Shown: positions 47,327-58,171, numbered from the stretch's first letter. The stretch is DNA of 64,000 nucleotides from Serratia rubidaea (GCA_901472405.1 LR590463.1:620001-684000); one strand, 5' to 3'. A program made the numbers and translations. Notes: generated from the letters alone by a model not told the origin.

Positions 47327-47530
47327 CGTTACCCCTATTGGATTTTTACACCTGGACGCGGCCCGGCCTATGACCGGCGTGTTCTAATCGTTACTACAGG
47401 CTGTTTGCACGTCTAGCCTAATGTGCGGTGAGAAGGACCTCAGTTGCCCTCGGGGAAGTGATTACCCCGCGCTATCTTCACGGAACCAAGTCCGCTCGCC
47501 AACAGCAAGCAGCTCAAGTTGGAGAGTTTT

Positions 47531-48311
47531 ATGACCGAATTAACCGCCGCAGCGCAGCGCGCGCTGAGCCTGATGGATTTAACCACCCTGAACGACGACG
47601 ACACCGACGAGAAGGTGATCGCGCTGTGCCGTCAGGCGAACAGCCCGGCGGGCCACACCGCTGCCATCTGCATTTACCCGCGCTTCATCCCGATCGCCCG
47701 TAAAACGCTGCGCGAGCAGGGCACGCCGGATATCCGCATCGCCACCGTCACCAACTTCCCGCACGGTAACGATGATATTGCTATCGCGCTGGCGGAAACC
47801 CGTGCGGCCATCGCCTACGGCGCCGATGAAGTGGACGTGGTGTTCCCTTACCGCGCGCTGATGGCCGGCAATGAGCAGGTCGGCTTCGATCTGGTGAAAC
47901 AGTGCAAGCAGGCCTGCGCCGAAGCGAATGTGCTGCTGAAAGTGATTATCGAAACCGGCGAGCTGAAGGACGCGGCGCTGATCCGCAAGGCGTCTGAAAT
48001 CTCCATCAACGCCGGGGCGGACTTTATTAAAACCTCAACCGGCAAAGTACCGGTGAACGCCACGCTGGAAAGCGCTGGAGCTGATGATGTCGGTGATCCG
48101 CGATATGGGCGTCGGCGCGCAGGTGGGCTTCAAGCCAGCCGGCGGCGTACGCACTGCGGAAGAGGCGCAGCATTATCTGCAACTTGCCGCGCGTATCATG
48201 GGCGCAGACTGGGCTGATGCACGGCACTTCCGTTTCGGCGCCTCCAGCCTGTTGGCCAGCCTGCTGACCACGCTGGGCTACAGCGCGCAGACGTCCGGCA
48301 GCGGCTACTGA
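47531..48311 (+). CDS. deoC: Deoxyribose-phosphate aldolase, frame broken
   Basis: About 259 residues after repair, as in E. coli. Class I aldolase barrel; the Schiff-base Lys lies in [11 protein letters not shown] and a second conserved Lys in FIKTSTGK. It cleaves deoxyribose-5-phosphate to acetaldehyde and glyceraldehyde-3-phosphate. An extra base near 48076 breaks the frame after NATLESA; removing it continues [20 protein letters not shown] to TGA at 48309-48311. The ATG at 47531 has GGAGAG upstream. Confidence 0.9.
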
Positions 48312-48382
48312 TTCTCGCTTTCGCCCCGGCGCGTCCGGGGCGTCTTTGACAACACTGCACACGCATATTGCAGGAGGAAATT

Positions 48383-49704
48383 TTGTTCCTGGCACAAGAA
48401 ATAATTCGTAAGAAACGTGACGGTCAGCCGCTGAGCGAAGAGGAAATCCGCTTCTTTATTAACGGTATCCGCGATAACGTCGTCTCCGAAGGCAGATCGC
48501 CGCGCTGGCGATGACCATCTATTTTCATGATATGACCATGCCGGAGCGCGTGGCGCTGACCATGGCGATGCGCGACTCCGGCACGGTGCTGGACTGGAAG
48601 AGCCTGGATCTCAACGGCCCGGTGGTGGACAAGCACTCCACCGGCGGCGTGGGCGACGTAACCTCGCTGATGCTCGGCCCGATGGTGGCGGCCTGCGGCG
48701 GCTACGTGCCGATGATCTCCGGCCGCGGTCTGGGCCACACCGGCGGCACCCTGGATAAACTGGAAGCCATTCCCGGCTTTAATATCTTCCCGGATGACGC
48801 CGCTTTCCGTAAAATCATCAAAGAGGTCGGCGTTGCGATTATCGGCCAGACCAGTTCGCTGGCCCCGGCGGACAAACGCTTCTATGCCACGCGCGATATT
48901 ACCGCCACCGTGGACTCTATTCCGCTGATCACCGGTTCGATCCTGGCCAAGAAACTGGCGGAGGGGTTGGATGCATTGGTGATGGACGTGAAAGTAGGCT
49001 CCGGCGCCTTTATGCCGACCTATGCGCTGTCGGAAGATTTGGCGCAGGCCATCGTCGGCGTCGCCAACGGCGCCGGCTGCAAAACCACGGCGCTGCTGAC
49101 CGATATGAACCAGGTGCTGGCCTCCAGCGCCGGCAACGCGGTGGAAGTGCGCGAAGCGGTGCGCTTCCTGACCGGCGAATACCGTAACCCGCGCCTGCTG
49201 GAAGTCACCATGGCGCTGTGCGTGGAAATGCTGCTCTCCGGCGGCCTGGCGCAGGATGACGCCGATGCGCGCGCCAAACTGCAGGCGGTGCTGGATAACG
49301 GCAAGGCGGCGGAAATCTTCGGCCGCATGGTGGCGGTGCAGCAGGGTCCGAGCGACTTTGTTGAACGTTACGACAGCTACCTGCCGACGGCGACGCTGAG
49401 CAAGCCGGTGTACGCCGAGCGTGAAGGCATCGTCAGCGCCATGGATACCCGTGAACTGGGCATGGCGGTGGTGACCCTTGGCGGCGGCCGTCGTCGCGCC
49501 ACCGACAGCATCGACTACAGCGTCGGACTGACCGATATGGCGCGCCTGGGCGATCGCATTGATGCCAAACAGCCGTTGGCGGTGATCCACGCCAACGACG
49601 AAGAGAGCTGGCAGCAGGCGGCCGACGCGGTGCGCGGCGCGATGACGCTGAGCGACCAGGCGCCGGAAGCGACGCCGGTGGTGTATAAACGCATCACCCA
49701 GTAA
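48383..49704 (+). CDS. deoA: Thymidine phosphorylase, frame broken
   Basis: About 440 residues after repair. It splits thymidine with phosphate to thymine and deoxyribose-1-phosphate. It starts TTG ([13 protein letters not shown]), as I recall for E. coli deoA, with AGGAGG upstream. A C is missing near 48493; repair reads [19 protein letters not shown]. The phosphate loop KHSTGGVGD and the pyrimidine-phosphorylase signature [16 protein letters not shown] are intact. Confidence 0.92.
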
Positions 49705-49771
49705 GGCCATTTATTTAATCGAGGCGGCGCGTATTGCGCCGTCAGAGCGTGGAATCACGCGGGAGAAAACA

Positions 49772-50995
49772 ATGAAACGTACATTTATTATGGTTCTGGA
49801 CTCATTTGGCATCGGCGCCAGCGCCGACGCTGAACGTTTTGGCGACAAAGGCTCGGATACCCTGGGCCACATTGCCGAAATGTGCGCGCGCGGCGAAGCA
49901 GACAACGGCCGCAGCGGCCCGTTGACCCTGCCGAACCTCAGCCGTCTCGGCCTGGGCAAGGCGGCGCAGGAGTCCACCGGCAGCTTCCCGCCGGGACTGG
50001 ACGAAAATGCCGACATCATTGGCGCTTACGGCTATGCCAGCGAGCTTTCTTCCGGTAAGGACACGCCGTCGGGCCACTGGGAAATCGCCGGGGTGCCGGT
50101 ACTGTTCGACTGGGGCTACTTTAAAGACGAACACAACAGCTTCCCGCAGGAACTGCTGGATAAGCTGGTGGAGCGCGCCAAGCTGCCGGGCTACCTCGGC
50201 AACTGCCACTCCTCCGGTACGGTGATCCTCGATCAGCTCGGCGAAGAACACATGAAGAGCGGCAAGCCGATTTTCTACACCTCGGCGGACTCGGTCTTCC
50301 AGATTGCCTGTCATGAAGAAACCTTCGGTCTGGATCGCCTGTATGAACTGTGCGAAATCGCCCGTGAGGAACTGACCGAAGGCGGCTACAACATCGGCCG
50401 CGTGATCGCCCGTCCGTTCGTCGGCGACAAGCCGGGCAACTTCCAGCGCACCGGCAACCGTCACGATCTGGCGGTGGAGCCGCCGGCGCCGACCGTGCTG
50501 AAAAAGCTGGTGGATGAGAAGGGCGGCGAAGTGGTGTCCATCGGCAAGATTGCCGATATCTACGCCAACGTCGGCATCACCAAAAAGGTTAAGGCGACCG
50601 GGATTGACGCGCTGTTTGACGCCACCGTCAAAGAGATGGAGCAGGCCGGCGACAACACCATCGTGTTCACCAACTTTGTTGATTTTGACTCCTCTTACGG
50701 CCACCGCCGCGACGTGGCGGGCTATGCCGCCGCGCTGGAACTGTTCGACCGCCGCCTGCCGGAGCTGCTGAAGCTGGTGAAAGACGACGATATGATCATC
50801 TTCACCGCCGACCACGGCTGCGACCCGACCTGGGGCGGCACCGACCATACGCGTGAGCACATTCCGGTGCTGGTCTACGGCCCGAACGTGAAACCGGGTT
50901 CGCTGGGCCACCGTGAAACCTTTGCCGATATTGGCCAGACCGTCGCGAATTATTTTGGGCTGTCGCCAATGGAATATGGCAAGACTATGTTCTAA
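49772..50995 (+). CDS. deoB: Phosphopentomutase
   Basis: 407 residues, the E. coli length. Alkaline-phosphatase superfamily; the metal/nucleophile region begins [13 protein letters not shown], with the active Thr in [11 protein letters not shown] (about 85), and C-terminal metal ligands in FTADHGCDP and GTDHTREH. It interconverts (deoxy)ribose-1- and -5-phosphate, linking DeoA/DeoD to DeoC. Confidence 0.96.
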   Translation: MKRTFIMVLDSFGIGASADAERFGDKGSDTLGHIAEMCARGEADNGRSGPLTLPNLSRLGLGKAAQESTGSFPPGLDENADIIGAYGYASELSSGKDTPSGHWEIAGVPVLFDWGYFKDEHNSFPQELLDKLVERAKLPGYLGNCHSSGTVILDQLGEEHMKSGKPIFYTSADSVFQIACHEETFGLDRLYELCEIAREELTEGGYNIGRVIARPFVGDKPGNFQRTGNRHDLAVEPPAPTVLKKLVDEKGGEVVSIGKIADIYANVGITKKVKATGIDALFDATVKEMEQAGDNTIVFTNFVDFDSSYGHRRDVAGYAAALELFDRRLPELLKLVKDDDMIIFTADHGCDPTWGGTDHTREHIPVLVYGPNVKPGSLGHRETFADIGQTVANYFGLSPMEYGKTMF

Positions 50996-51005
50996 TACGC
51001 AGTTG

Positions 51006-51035
51006 GCGCCGGGGGAATACCCCGGCGCATTTTTA
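51006..51035 (+). terminator. Hairpin with T-run between deoB and deoD
   Basis: Perfect 9-bp stem GCGCCGGGG / CCCCGGCGC with loop GAATA, followed by ATTTTTATT. It has all marks of an intrinsic terminator and may lower deoD expression from the deoC promoter or end part of the transcripts. Confidence 0.65.
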
Positions 51036-51064
51036 TTCATGACGATAGTAGAAGGAAAATAATT

Positions 51065-51796
51065 ATGGCAACTCCGCACATTAACGCCGAAATGGGTGAT
51101 TTCGCAGACGTCGTTCTGATGCCGGGCGACCCGTTACGCGCGAAATATATCGCGGAAACCTTCCTGGAAGACGCGGTGGAAGTGAACAACGTGCGCGGCA
51201 TGTTGGGCTTCACCGGTACTTACAAAGGCCGCAAAATTTCCGTTATGGGTCATGGTATGGGCATCCCGTCCTGCTCCATTTACGCGCGTGAACTGATTGC
51301 GGAGTTCGGCGTGAAGAAACTGATCCGCGTGGGCTCCTGCGGCGCGGTGCGCGACGATATCAAACTGCGCGACGTGGTGATCGGCATGGGCGCCTGCACC
51401 GACTCCAAAGTGAACCGCCTGCGTTTTAAAGACCACGACTTCGCGGCGATTGCGGATTTCGACATGGTGCGCAACGCGGTTGACGCCGCAGCCGCGCAGA
51501 ACATCCCGGCGCGCGTCGGCAACATCTTCTCCGCCGATCTGTTCTATACGCCGGATCCGGATATGTTCCAGGTGCTGAAAAAGTACGGCATTCTGGGCGT
51601 AGAGATGGAAGCGGCCGGCATCTACGGCGTGGTGGCGGAAATGCAGGAAGAGTACGGCTGTAAAGCGTTGACCATCTGCACCGTGTCCGACCATATCCTG
51701 CGCCACGAGCAGACCACCGCCGCAGAGCGTCAGACCACCTTTAACGAAATGATCGTTATCGCGCTGGAGTCCGTGCTGCTGGGCGATAAAGAGTAA
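51065..51796 (+). CDS. deoD: Purine nucleoside phosphorylase
   Basis: 243 residues, hexameric PNP family. It phosphorolyses purine (deoxy)nucleosides to the base and (deoxy)ribose-1-phosphate. Phosphate contacts lie in [13 protein letters not shown] and [14 protein letters not shown]; the base pocket is in [12 protein letters not shown] and the catalytic Asp in CTVSDHIL. It carries a few extra residues ([12 protein letters not shown]) against the E. coli 239. Confidence 0.95.
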   Translation: MATPHINAEMGDFADVVLMPGDPLRAKYIAETFLEDAVEVNNVRGMLGFTGTYKGRKISVMGHGMGIPSCSIYARELIAEFGVKKLIRVGSCGAVRDDIKLRDVVIGMGACTDSKVNRLRFKDHDFAAIADFDMVRNAVDAAAAQNIPARVGNIFSADLFYTPDPDMFQVLKKYGILGVEMEAAGIYGVVAEMQEEYGCKALTICTVSDHILRHEQTTAAERQTTFNEMIVIALESVLLGDKE

Positions 51797-51838
51797 GCGT
51801 GTCCGCCTGGCGGCGTACAGCCGCCGTGGTGACAATAA

Positions 51839-51871
51839 CGCCGGTGGGGCCAACCCGACCGGCGTTTTTTT
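51839..51871 (+). terminator. Terminator of the deo operon
   Basis: 7-bp stem CGCCGGT / ACCGGCG around a 12-base loop, followed by seven T residues. It lies between deoD and the convergent ytjB gene. Confidence 0.8.
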
Positions 51872-51885
51872 ATGCGCAGCGGGCG

Positions 51886-52578
51886 CTACGGCTTGCGCGC
51901 ATCGTCGTCGCCGGAGGCCGGCGCGGCGCTTTCCTGCTCCTGCTTGTCATCGTCGCCGTCGGCCAGCGGCGCGTTGGCGGTCAGCAGATAGGGCGACTGC
52001 TGCCAGCGGCTGCGGCGGCCCTGCAGCAGGCAGCGCGCCAGGATAATGCCGATGGCCAGCGACAGCAGCATCATCAGCCGCAACAGGTTGGTGGTGTTAT
52101 CCACCTGTTTGGCTTCGGTCGCCAGCACGTGGGTATCCAGGGTGATGCGGATAAAACCGCACGGACCGTCTTTGCACTGAATGGCCTCAACCAGCTGATT
52201 ATTGAAGTAGCTGCCGGCGCGCTTGCCGTCGAGCGACAGGCGATCGCGTACGCTGATGGTTTCCCCGGCGTGGGCGATCAGCGTGCCGTCCAGCTGATAG
52301 ACGCTGGCGTCCAGGATGCGGCTGTGGTCGGTCATCTGCCTGAGGATGGCGTCGATGCGCTGATTATCAATATCGCTGTCGTCGTCGAGCAGCGGCGCCA
52401 GGCTGAAGGCGACCTGTTTCGTCAGGGTCTGCGCCAGATCCTCCACCTGCTCGGAACGCGCCAGCTGATGGCTCAGGCTAAAATAGGAGGCGCCCTGCAT
52501 CAGCAGCACTAATAACGCCAGACAAATCAGAATGATGGCGGTGCGGTGCAGGCGAAATTTTAGTTTGGCTTTAGCCAT
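51886..52578 (-). CDS. ytjB: Membrane protein YtjB (Smp)
   Basis: 230 residues. One N-terminal membrane helix (about 12-33), a periplasmic region with coiled-coil start (LSHQLARSEQVEDLAQTL), a second helix near 160-180 (LLRLMMLLSLAIGIIL), and an acidic tail. Matches the Smp family; divergent from serB as in E. coli. Function unknown. Confidence 0.88.
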   Translation of the reverse strand: MAKAKLKFRLHRTAIILICLALLVLLMQGASYFSLSHQLARSEQVEDLAQTLTKQVAFSLAPLLDDDSDIDNQRIDAILRQMTDHSRILDASVYQLDGTLIAHAGETISVRDRLSLDGKRAGSYFNNQLVEAIQCKDGPCGFIRITLDTHVLATEAKQVDNTTNLLRLMMLLSLAIGIILARCLLQGRRSRWQQSPYLLTANAPLADGDDDKQEQESAAPASGDDDARKP

Positions 52579-52651
52579 ACGGCTTCCTTAATCTCAGAGA
52601 GAGTTTATGTTGCCAGAAGCCGGCCCGATAGGATAGCTTGGTGGGCTGTTT

Positions 52652-52756
52652 TATACCCGTGATGCTTCACGTTGCAGGGCGCAGCACCGGCCTGAGCCCG
52701 CGCTCCGGCATGCCTTCTTCTGCCGCCTTCCTGCAACGCGAATGATTGAGGGTATA
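52652..52756 (+). repeat. ERIC-like repeat, degenerate
   Basis: About 105 bases between ytjB and serB. Left end TATACCCGTGATGCTTCACG, right end GCCGCCTTCCTGCAACGCGA then ATGATTGAGGGTATA. The centre is shortened and diverged. Confidence 0.75.
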
Positions 52757-52860
52757 GCACGCGTCTTGCCTGTCTTTGCCCGCCGTCACCGCTTTGGTTT
52801 CACGCCGTCGCAACGTAGAATCAGGCGGGTATACCCAAGCTGCCCCTTCAGGAGTTAATG

Positions 52861-53838
52861 ATGTCGAATAGTTTGACCTATTGTGACCTCCCGGCCGAGA
52901 TCTCCCAATGGCCGGGCCTTCCCCTTTCGCTGAGCGGTGACGAAGTGATGCCGCTGGATTATTGGGCGGGCCACACCGGTTGGCTATTGTATGGCAGAGA
53001 ACTGGATAAGGAGCGCATCACGCAGTTCCAGCGCCGGCTCGGCGCGGCGATGGTGATCGTCACCGCCTGGCGGGTGGAGGATTATCAGGTGGTGCGCCTG
53101 GCCGGCACGCTGACGGCGCGCGCCAAAACGCTGGCGGCGGAAAGCGGGCTGGACGTGGCGCCGCTCGGCAAGATCCCGCATCTGCGCACGCCGGGGCTGC
53201 TGGTGATGGATATGGATTCCACCGCGATCGAGATCGAGTGCATCGACGAAATCGCCAAGCTGGCGGGCGTCGGAGAGCAGGTGTCTGAAGTGACCGAGCG
53301 GGCGATGCGCGGCGAGTTGGATTTTTCCGACAGCCTGCGGCAGCGGGTCGGCACGCTGAAGGGCGCCGACGCCAATATCCTGAAACAGGTGCGCGACAAC
53401 CTGCCGCTGATGCCGGGGCTGGTTAATCTGGTGCGTAAGCTGCAGGCGCTCGACTGGCACGTTGCCATCGCTTCCGGCGGCTTCACCTACTATGCCGAAT
53501 ACCTGCGCGACACGCTGAAGCTGGTGGCGGTGGCCGCCAATGAGCTGGAGATCCGCGACGGCAAGCTGACCGGCGAAGTGGTGGGGCCGATTGTCGATGC
53601 CCAGTACAAGGCCGATACGCTGACGCAGCTGGCGGAAAAGCTGGGCATTGCGCCGCAGCAGACGGTGGCGATCGGCGACGGCGCCAACGATGTGAAAATG
53701 ATGCAGGCGGCGGGGTTGGGCATCGCCTATCACGCCAAGCCGACGGTGTATGGTCAGGCGCAGGTGGCGATTCGTCATGCCGATCTGATCGGCGTATTAT
53801 GCGTACTGAGCGGCAGCCTGAAGCACGAAGTGCGCTAA
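52861..53838 (+). CDS. serB: Phosphoserine phosphatase
   Basis: 325 residues (an in-frame ATG one codon upstream is also possible). HAD fold: nucleophile Asp in VMDMDSTAIE (about 115-124), the Ser in IASGGFTYY, and metal Asp in IGDGANDVKMM. It makes serine from phosphoserine. The N-terminal 100 residues form an ACT-like regulatory region. AGGAG lies upstream. 60 bases upstream of radA, as in E. coli. Confidence 0.95.
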   Translation: MSNSLTYCDLPAEISQWPGLPLSLSGDEVMPLDYWAGHTGWLLYGRELDKERITQFQRRLGAAMVIVTAWRVEDYQVVRLAGTLTARAKTLAAESGLDVAPLGKIPHLRTPGLLVMDMDSTAIEIECIDEIAKLAGVGEQVSEVTERAMRGELDFSDSLRQRVGTLKGADANILKQVRDNLPLMPGLVNLVRKLQALDWHVAIASGGFTYYAEYLRDTLKLVAVAANELEIRDGKLTGEVVGPIVDAQYKADTLTQLAEKLGIAPQQTVAIGDGANDVKMMQAAGLGIAYHAKPTVYGQAQVAIRHADLIGVLCVLSGSLKHEVR

Positions 53839-53900
53839 TCGCAGCCCGCCGCGCGCGGGCCGCATCAATCAGCAAATCAGTATTTTTCAAGAGGTAAGAC

Positions 53901-55282
53901 GTGGCAAAAGCGGCAAAACGGGCGTTTGTATGTAATGAGTGCGGTGCGGATTATCCGCGCTGGCAGGGGCAGTGCAGCGCATGCCAGGCCTGGAATACCA
54001 TTACCGAGGTCCGTCTGGCCGCCTCGCCCGCCGCGGCGCGCAATGAGCGCTTCAGCGGCTATGCCGGCGAGAACGGCGGCGTCAGCAAGGTGCAGCGGCT
54101 GTCGGAGATCAGCCTGGAAGAGCTGCCGCGTTTTTCCACCGGCTTTCTGGAATTTGACCGCGTGCTCGGCGGCGGCGTGGTGCCGGGCAGCGCCATTCTG
54201 ATCGGCGGCAGCCCCGGCGCCGGCAAGAGTACCCTGCTGCTGCAGACGCTGTGTAAACTGTCCGAGCAGATGAAAACGCTGTACGTCACCGGCGAAGAGT
54301 CGCTGCAGCAGGTGGCGATGCGCGCGCACCGCCTGGGGCTGCCGACCGGCAACCTGAATATGCTGTCGGAAACCAGCATCGAGCAAATCTGCCTGATCGC
54401 CGAGCAGGAGCAGCCGAAGCTGATGGTGATCGACTCGATTCAGGTGATGCATATGGCGGACATCCAGTCCTCGCCGGGCAGCGTGGCGCAGGTGCGCGAA
54501 ACCGCCGCTTACCTGACGCGCTTTGCCAAAACCCGCGGCGTGGCGATCGTGATGGTCGGTCACGTCACCAAAGACGGCTCGCTGGCCGGGCCGAAGGTGT
54601 TGGAGCACTGCATCGACTGTTCGATTCTGCTCGACGGCGACGCCGACTCCCGCTTCCGCACCCTGCGCAGCCACAAGAACCGCTTCGGCGCGGTCAATGA
54701 GCTGGGCGTGTTCGCCATGACCGAGCAGGGCCTGCGTGAGGTCAGCAACCCGTCGGCGATTTTCCTCAGCCGCGGCGAGGTGACCTCCGGCAGCTCGGTG
54801 ATGGTGGTGTGGGAAGGCACGCGGCCGCTGCTGGTGGAGATTCAGGCGCTGGTGGATCACTCGATGATGTCCAACCCGCGCCGCGTGGCGGTGGGCTGGA
54901 GCAGAACCGTCTGGCGATCCTGCTGGCGGTGCTGCACCGTCACGGCGGCCTGCAGATGGCGGATCAGGACGTGTTCGTCAACGTGGTCGGCGGCGTAAAG
55001 GTGGCGGAAACCAGCGCCGACCTGGCGCTGCTGCTGTCGCTGGTCTCCAGCCTGCGCGACCGGCCGCTGCCGCAGGATCTGGTGGTGTTTGGCGAAGTGG
55101 GGCTGGCCGGCGAAATCCGCCCGGTGCCGAGCGGGCAGGAGCGCATTTCGGAAGCAGCCAAGCACGGCTTTAAGCGCGCCATCGTGCCGCACGCCAACGT
55201 GCCGAAAAAGATGCCGGCCAATATGCAGGTGTTCGGCGTGAAAAAGCTGGCGGATGCGCTGGCGGTGCTGGACGAGTTTTAA
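53901..55282 (+). CDS. radA: DNA repair protein RadA, frame broken
   Basis: 460 residues after repair, the E. coli length. The N-terminal zinc finger is CNECGADYPRWQGQCSAC, Walker A is GGSPGAGKST (about 94-103), the KNRFG motif follows (about 252-256), and a Lon-like domain forms the C-terminus. RadA drives branch migration in recombination. At the G run 54893-54895 one G is missing; repair reads RRVAVGLEQNRLAILLAVLH. RadA is nearly universal, so an error in the sequence is the likely cause. Confidence 0.92.
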
Positions 55283-55340
55283 TGGCCGCCGAAATCAGGA
55301 ATCTGTGCTAACGTGTTTAGCATATTGAACAGGAGGCGTG

Positions 55341-56603
55341 ATGCGGCAATTTGATTATCTGAAAGCGGCGATTAAACAGCAGGGGCGCACACTGCAACAG
55401 GTGGCGGACGCCAGCGGCATGACTAAAGGCTACCTCAGCCAGCTGCTTAATGACAAAATCAAGAGCCCCAGCGCGCAGAAGCTGGAGGCGCTGCACCGTT
55501 TCCTGGGTCTGGAGTTTCCGCGCCGGGAGAAAAAGGTCGGCGTAGTGTTTGGTAAATTTTACCCGCTGCATACCGGCCATATCTATCTGATCCAGCGCGC
55601 CTGCAGCCAGGTGGACGAGCTGCATGTGATTTTGTGTTACGACGAGCCGCGTGACCGCGAGCTGTTCGACAACAGTTCGATGTCGCAGCAGCCGACGGTC
55701 AGCGACCGGCTGCGCTGGCTGCTGCAAACCTTCAAGTATCAGAAGAACATCCATATTCACGCGTTCGACGAGCAGGGCATCGAACCCTATCCGCACGGCT
55801 GGGGCGTGTGGAGCAACGGCATGAAGCAGTTTATGGAACAGCAGGGCATTATGCCGAGCGTGATCTACTCCAGCGAAACGCAGGATGCGCCGCGCTACCG
55901 CGAGTATCTGGCGACGGAAACTATTCTGATCGACCCCGAACGTTCGTTTATGAAGATCAGCGGCCGGCAGATCCGTCAGGATCCGTTCCGCTACTGGGAA
56001 TATATTCCTACCGAAGTGAAGCCGTTCTTTGTGCGCACCGTGGCGATACTGGGCGGCGAATCCAGCGGTAAATCGACGCTGGTCAACAAGCTGGCCAATA
56101 TCTTCAATACCACCAGCGCCTGGGAGTACGGCCGCGATTACGTGTTCTCCCATCTGGGGGGCGACGAGATGGCGCTGCAGTACTCCGACTACGACAAGAT
56201 TGCCTTGGGGCAGGCGCAGTACGTGGACTTTGCGGTGAAGTACGCCAACAAGGTGGCGTTTATCGATACCGACTTTGTCACCACCCAGGCGTTCTGCAAA
56301 AAGTATGAAGGGCGGGAGCACCCCTTTGTGCAGGCGCTGATCGACGAGTACCGCTTCGACCTGGTGATCCTGCTGGAGAACAACACGCCGTGGGTGGCGG
56401 ACGGCTTGCGCAGCCTGGGCAGTCCCGGCGAACGCAAGGCCTTTCAGGATCTGCTGGAGGCGATGCTGCGCGCCAACAACATCGAGTACGTGCGCGTTGA
56501 GTCCAGCGACTATGATGAGCGCTTCCTGCGCTGCGTGGAGCTGGTGCAGCAGCTGATGGCGGCGGACGTCGGCCGGGTGAAAAACGTGCCGCAGGCGGGC
56601 TGA
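55341..56603 (+). CDS. nadR: NadR: NAD regulator, NMN adenylyltransferase and ribosylnicotinamide kinase
   Basis: 420 residues, three domains: an N-terminal helix-turn-helix (about 1-60, VADASGMTKGYLSQLL), an NMN adenylyltransferase domain with FGKFYPLHTGH (about 70-80), and a kinase domain with Walker A GGESSGKST (about 238-246). Represses NAD-synthesis genes when NAD is high and salvages nicotinamide riboside. I prefer the ATG (AGGAGG four bases upstream) to the GTG just before it. Confidence 0.95.
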   Translation: MRQFDYLKAAIKQQGRTLQQVADASGMTKGYLSQLLNDKIKSPSAQKLEALHRFLGLEFPRREKKVGVVFGKFYPLHTGHIYLIQRACSQVDELHVILCYDEPRDRELFDNSSMSQQPTVSDRLRWLLQTFKYQKNIHIHAFDEQGIEPYPHGWGVWSNGMKQFMEQQGIMPSVIYSSETQDAPRYREYLATETILIDPERSFMKISGRQIRQDPFRYWEYIPTEVKPFFVRTVAILGGESSGKSTLVNKLANIFNTTSAWEYGRDYVFSHLGGDEMALQYSDYDKIALGQAQYVDFAVKYANKVAFIDTDFVTTQAFCKKYEGREHPFVQALIDEYRFDLVILLENNTPWVADGLRSLGSPGERKAFQDLLEAMLRANNIEYVRVESSDYDERFLRCVELVQQLMAADVGRVKNVPQAG

Positions 56604-56719
56604 ATTAGCCGATAGTGCGCTCGCCGCAACGGCCGGGCGCGAACTGCGCCACCGTTGACGTAATGTTCACTCTGCGCTGATTACGTTAGGTTTTTCGTCA
56701 CCACCAGGACGGTAAAACC

Positions 56720-58171
56720 ATGACGTATCGTTTACTTATTCTCTGGCTGCTGGGCTACGCGGCGGCGTGGACGCTGCTCAGCGCGCAGCTCGACCCTACG
56801 CTGCCTTACGACGCCGTTGAAGCGCTGAACTGGGGCCTGAACGCCGAATGGGGCTCGCCGAAGAACCCCTGGCTGGTGGGCGCGGCGATGCGCCCGGCGA
56901 TTTGGCTGCCGGGCATGCCGCTGAACGTTTACTGGTACGCCGGGCACTTTGCGGCGATCGCCGTCGGCATGCTGGGCGTGTGGCTGCTGGCGCGGCGGCT
57001 GAGCGGCAGCCGCTCTCTGGCCTGGCTGGCGCTGCTGACGCTCAACCTGTCCGGCATTATCAATTTCGACATTATCCCCTACAACGACAACTATCTGCTG
57101 GTGATGCTGTGGCCGTGGATGCTGCTGTTCTTTCATCTGGCGATCGAGCGCTCCGCCAACTGGTGGCCGGCCTTTGCCGTGGCCGCCGGGCTGGCGATGA
57201 TGGCGAAATACTCCACCTTCGCCTTTGTCTATTTTATTGCGCTGTCGACGCTGCTGGTGCCGCAAATCCGCCGCTGTTACCGCCAGCCGGCGTTTTATCT
57301 GGCGGTGGCGATCTGGCTGGCGCTGGTGCTGCCGAATGTGGTCTGGCTATGGCAGCATGATTTCGCCGCCTTTAAATGGGTGGGATCGCAGACGCGCATG
57401 CAGCTGAACGTCGGCATTCTGCGCGCGCTGCTGCTGGTGTTTTACCCGCTGCTGGCGCTGTGGTGGCTGCTGCGACGCAGCGGCGCGACGCTGGGCTGGC
57501 CGGGCGCGCTGCCGACGCGGGTGTTGCTGTGGGTGTGCCTGCTGCCGCTGGGGCTGATTGCCGTCTGGTTCTCCTTCCATGCCGGCGGCCGGCTGACCGA
57601 ATGGCTGCAGCCGTTCTTTATCGTGGCGCCGGCGCTGCTGGTCGGCTGCGTGCGCCGGCCGCCGTCGCGCTCACTGCGGACGGCGACGATAGCGCTGCTG
57701 TGCGCCGCGCTGGCGGTGTACCTGGGCTACGCCGCGGTGATGTTGGGCAACGTGCGCAACGCCGGGCAGAAGATGGTGGGCGTCAAGGCGTTCAGCGCCG
57801 CGGTAGAACAGCGCTGGCGGCAGCGCTACGGCGTCGATCTGCGCTACGTCGGCGGCGGCTATTTGTCGCAGTGGATGACGGTGTATGCCGCTTCCCGTCC
57901 GCAGGTGATTGCGCGCTGGTCCAACGCCCGGAAGCCGAATATCTACAATGCCCGCCTGGACGACGCACAGCTGGCGCGGCACGGCGTGGCGCTGTTCGGC
58001 CGGCTGGGAGAGACGTGTGCGCAGAGCCATTTTGACGATGCGCTGACGCAGTGGCCGTCGCTGCACATTGACTGGCGGCAGGAGCTGACGTTCCAGGCCG
58101 ACCCGCAGACGCCGCGCCAGACGCTGTGCGTAACCTTTGTCCGGCCGAACGGCGGTCAGCGGCGCCCATAA
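56720..58171 (+). CDS. GT39-like membrane glycosyltransferase (PMT/ArnT type)
   Basis: 483 residues. About eleven membrane helices occupy residues 1-370, then a soluble C-terminal periplasmic domain. The first loop LDPTLPYDAVEALNWGLN and an acidic Asp/Glu pair fit the PMT_2/ArnT catalytic loop. Such enzymes move a sugar from a polyprenyl-phosphate donor to lipid A or other acceptors; the acceptor is unknown. It stands alone between nadR and ettA, a place where E. coli has no gene, and has a convergent terminator at its end. Probably an accessory insertion. Confidence 0.75.
   Translation: MTYRLLILWLLGYAAAWTLLSAQLDPTLPYDAVEALNWGLNAEWGSPKNPWLVGAAMRPAIWLPGMPLNVYWYAGHFAAIAVGMLGVWLLARRLSGSRSLAWLALLTLNLSGIINFDIIPYNDNYLLVMLWPWMLLFFHLAIERSANWWPAFAVAAGLAMMAKYSTFAFVYFIALSTLLVPQIRRCYRQPAFYLAVAIWLALVLPNVVWLWQHDFAAFKWVGSQTRMQLNVGILRALLLVFYPLLALWWLLRRSGATLGWPGALPTRVLLWVCLLPLGLIAVWFSFHAGGRLTEWLQPFFIVAPALLVGCVRRPPSRSLRTATIALLCAALAVYLGYAAVMLGNVRNAGQKMVGVKAFSAAVEQRWRQRYGVDLRYVGGGYLSQWMTVYAASRPQVIARWSNARKPNIYNARLDDAQLARHGVALFGRLGETCAQSHFDDALTQWPSLHIDWRQELTFQADPQTPRQTLCVTFVRPNGGQRRP

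Larger units (their letters stand above)
47161..47530. promoter_or_regulatory. deo operon control region
   Basis: About 370 bases between the transporter and deoC. A perfect CRP core site (47290-47305), a TATAAT (47306-47311) and an inverted repeat CTCTAAC-T-GTTAGAG (47312-47326) follow each other without gaps. A roughly 200-base leader to deoC begins after them, and TGGAGAG at 47519-47525 is the deoC ribosome site. Confidence 0.6.
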
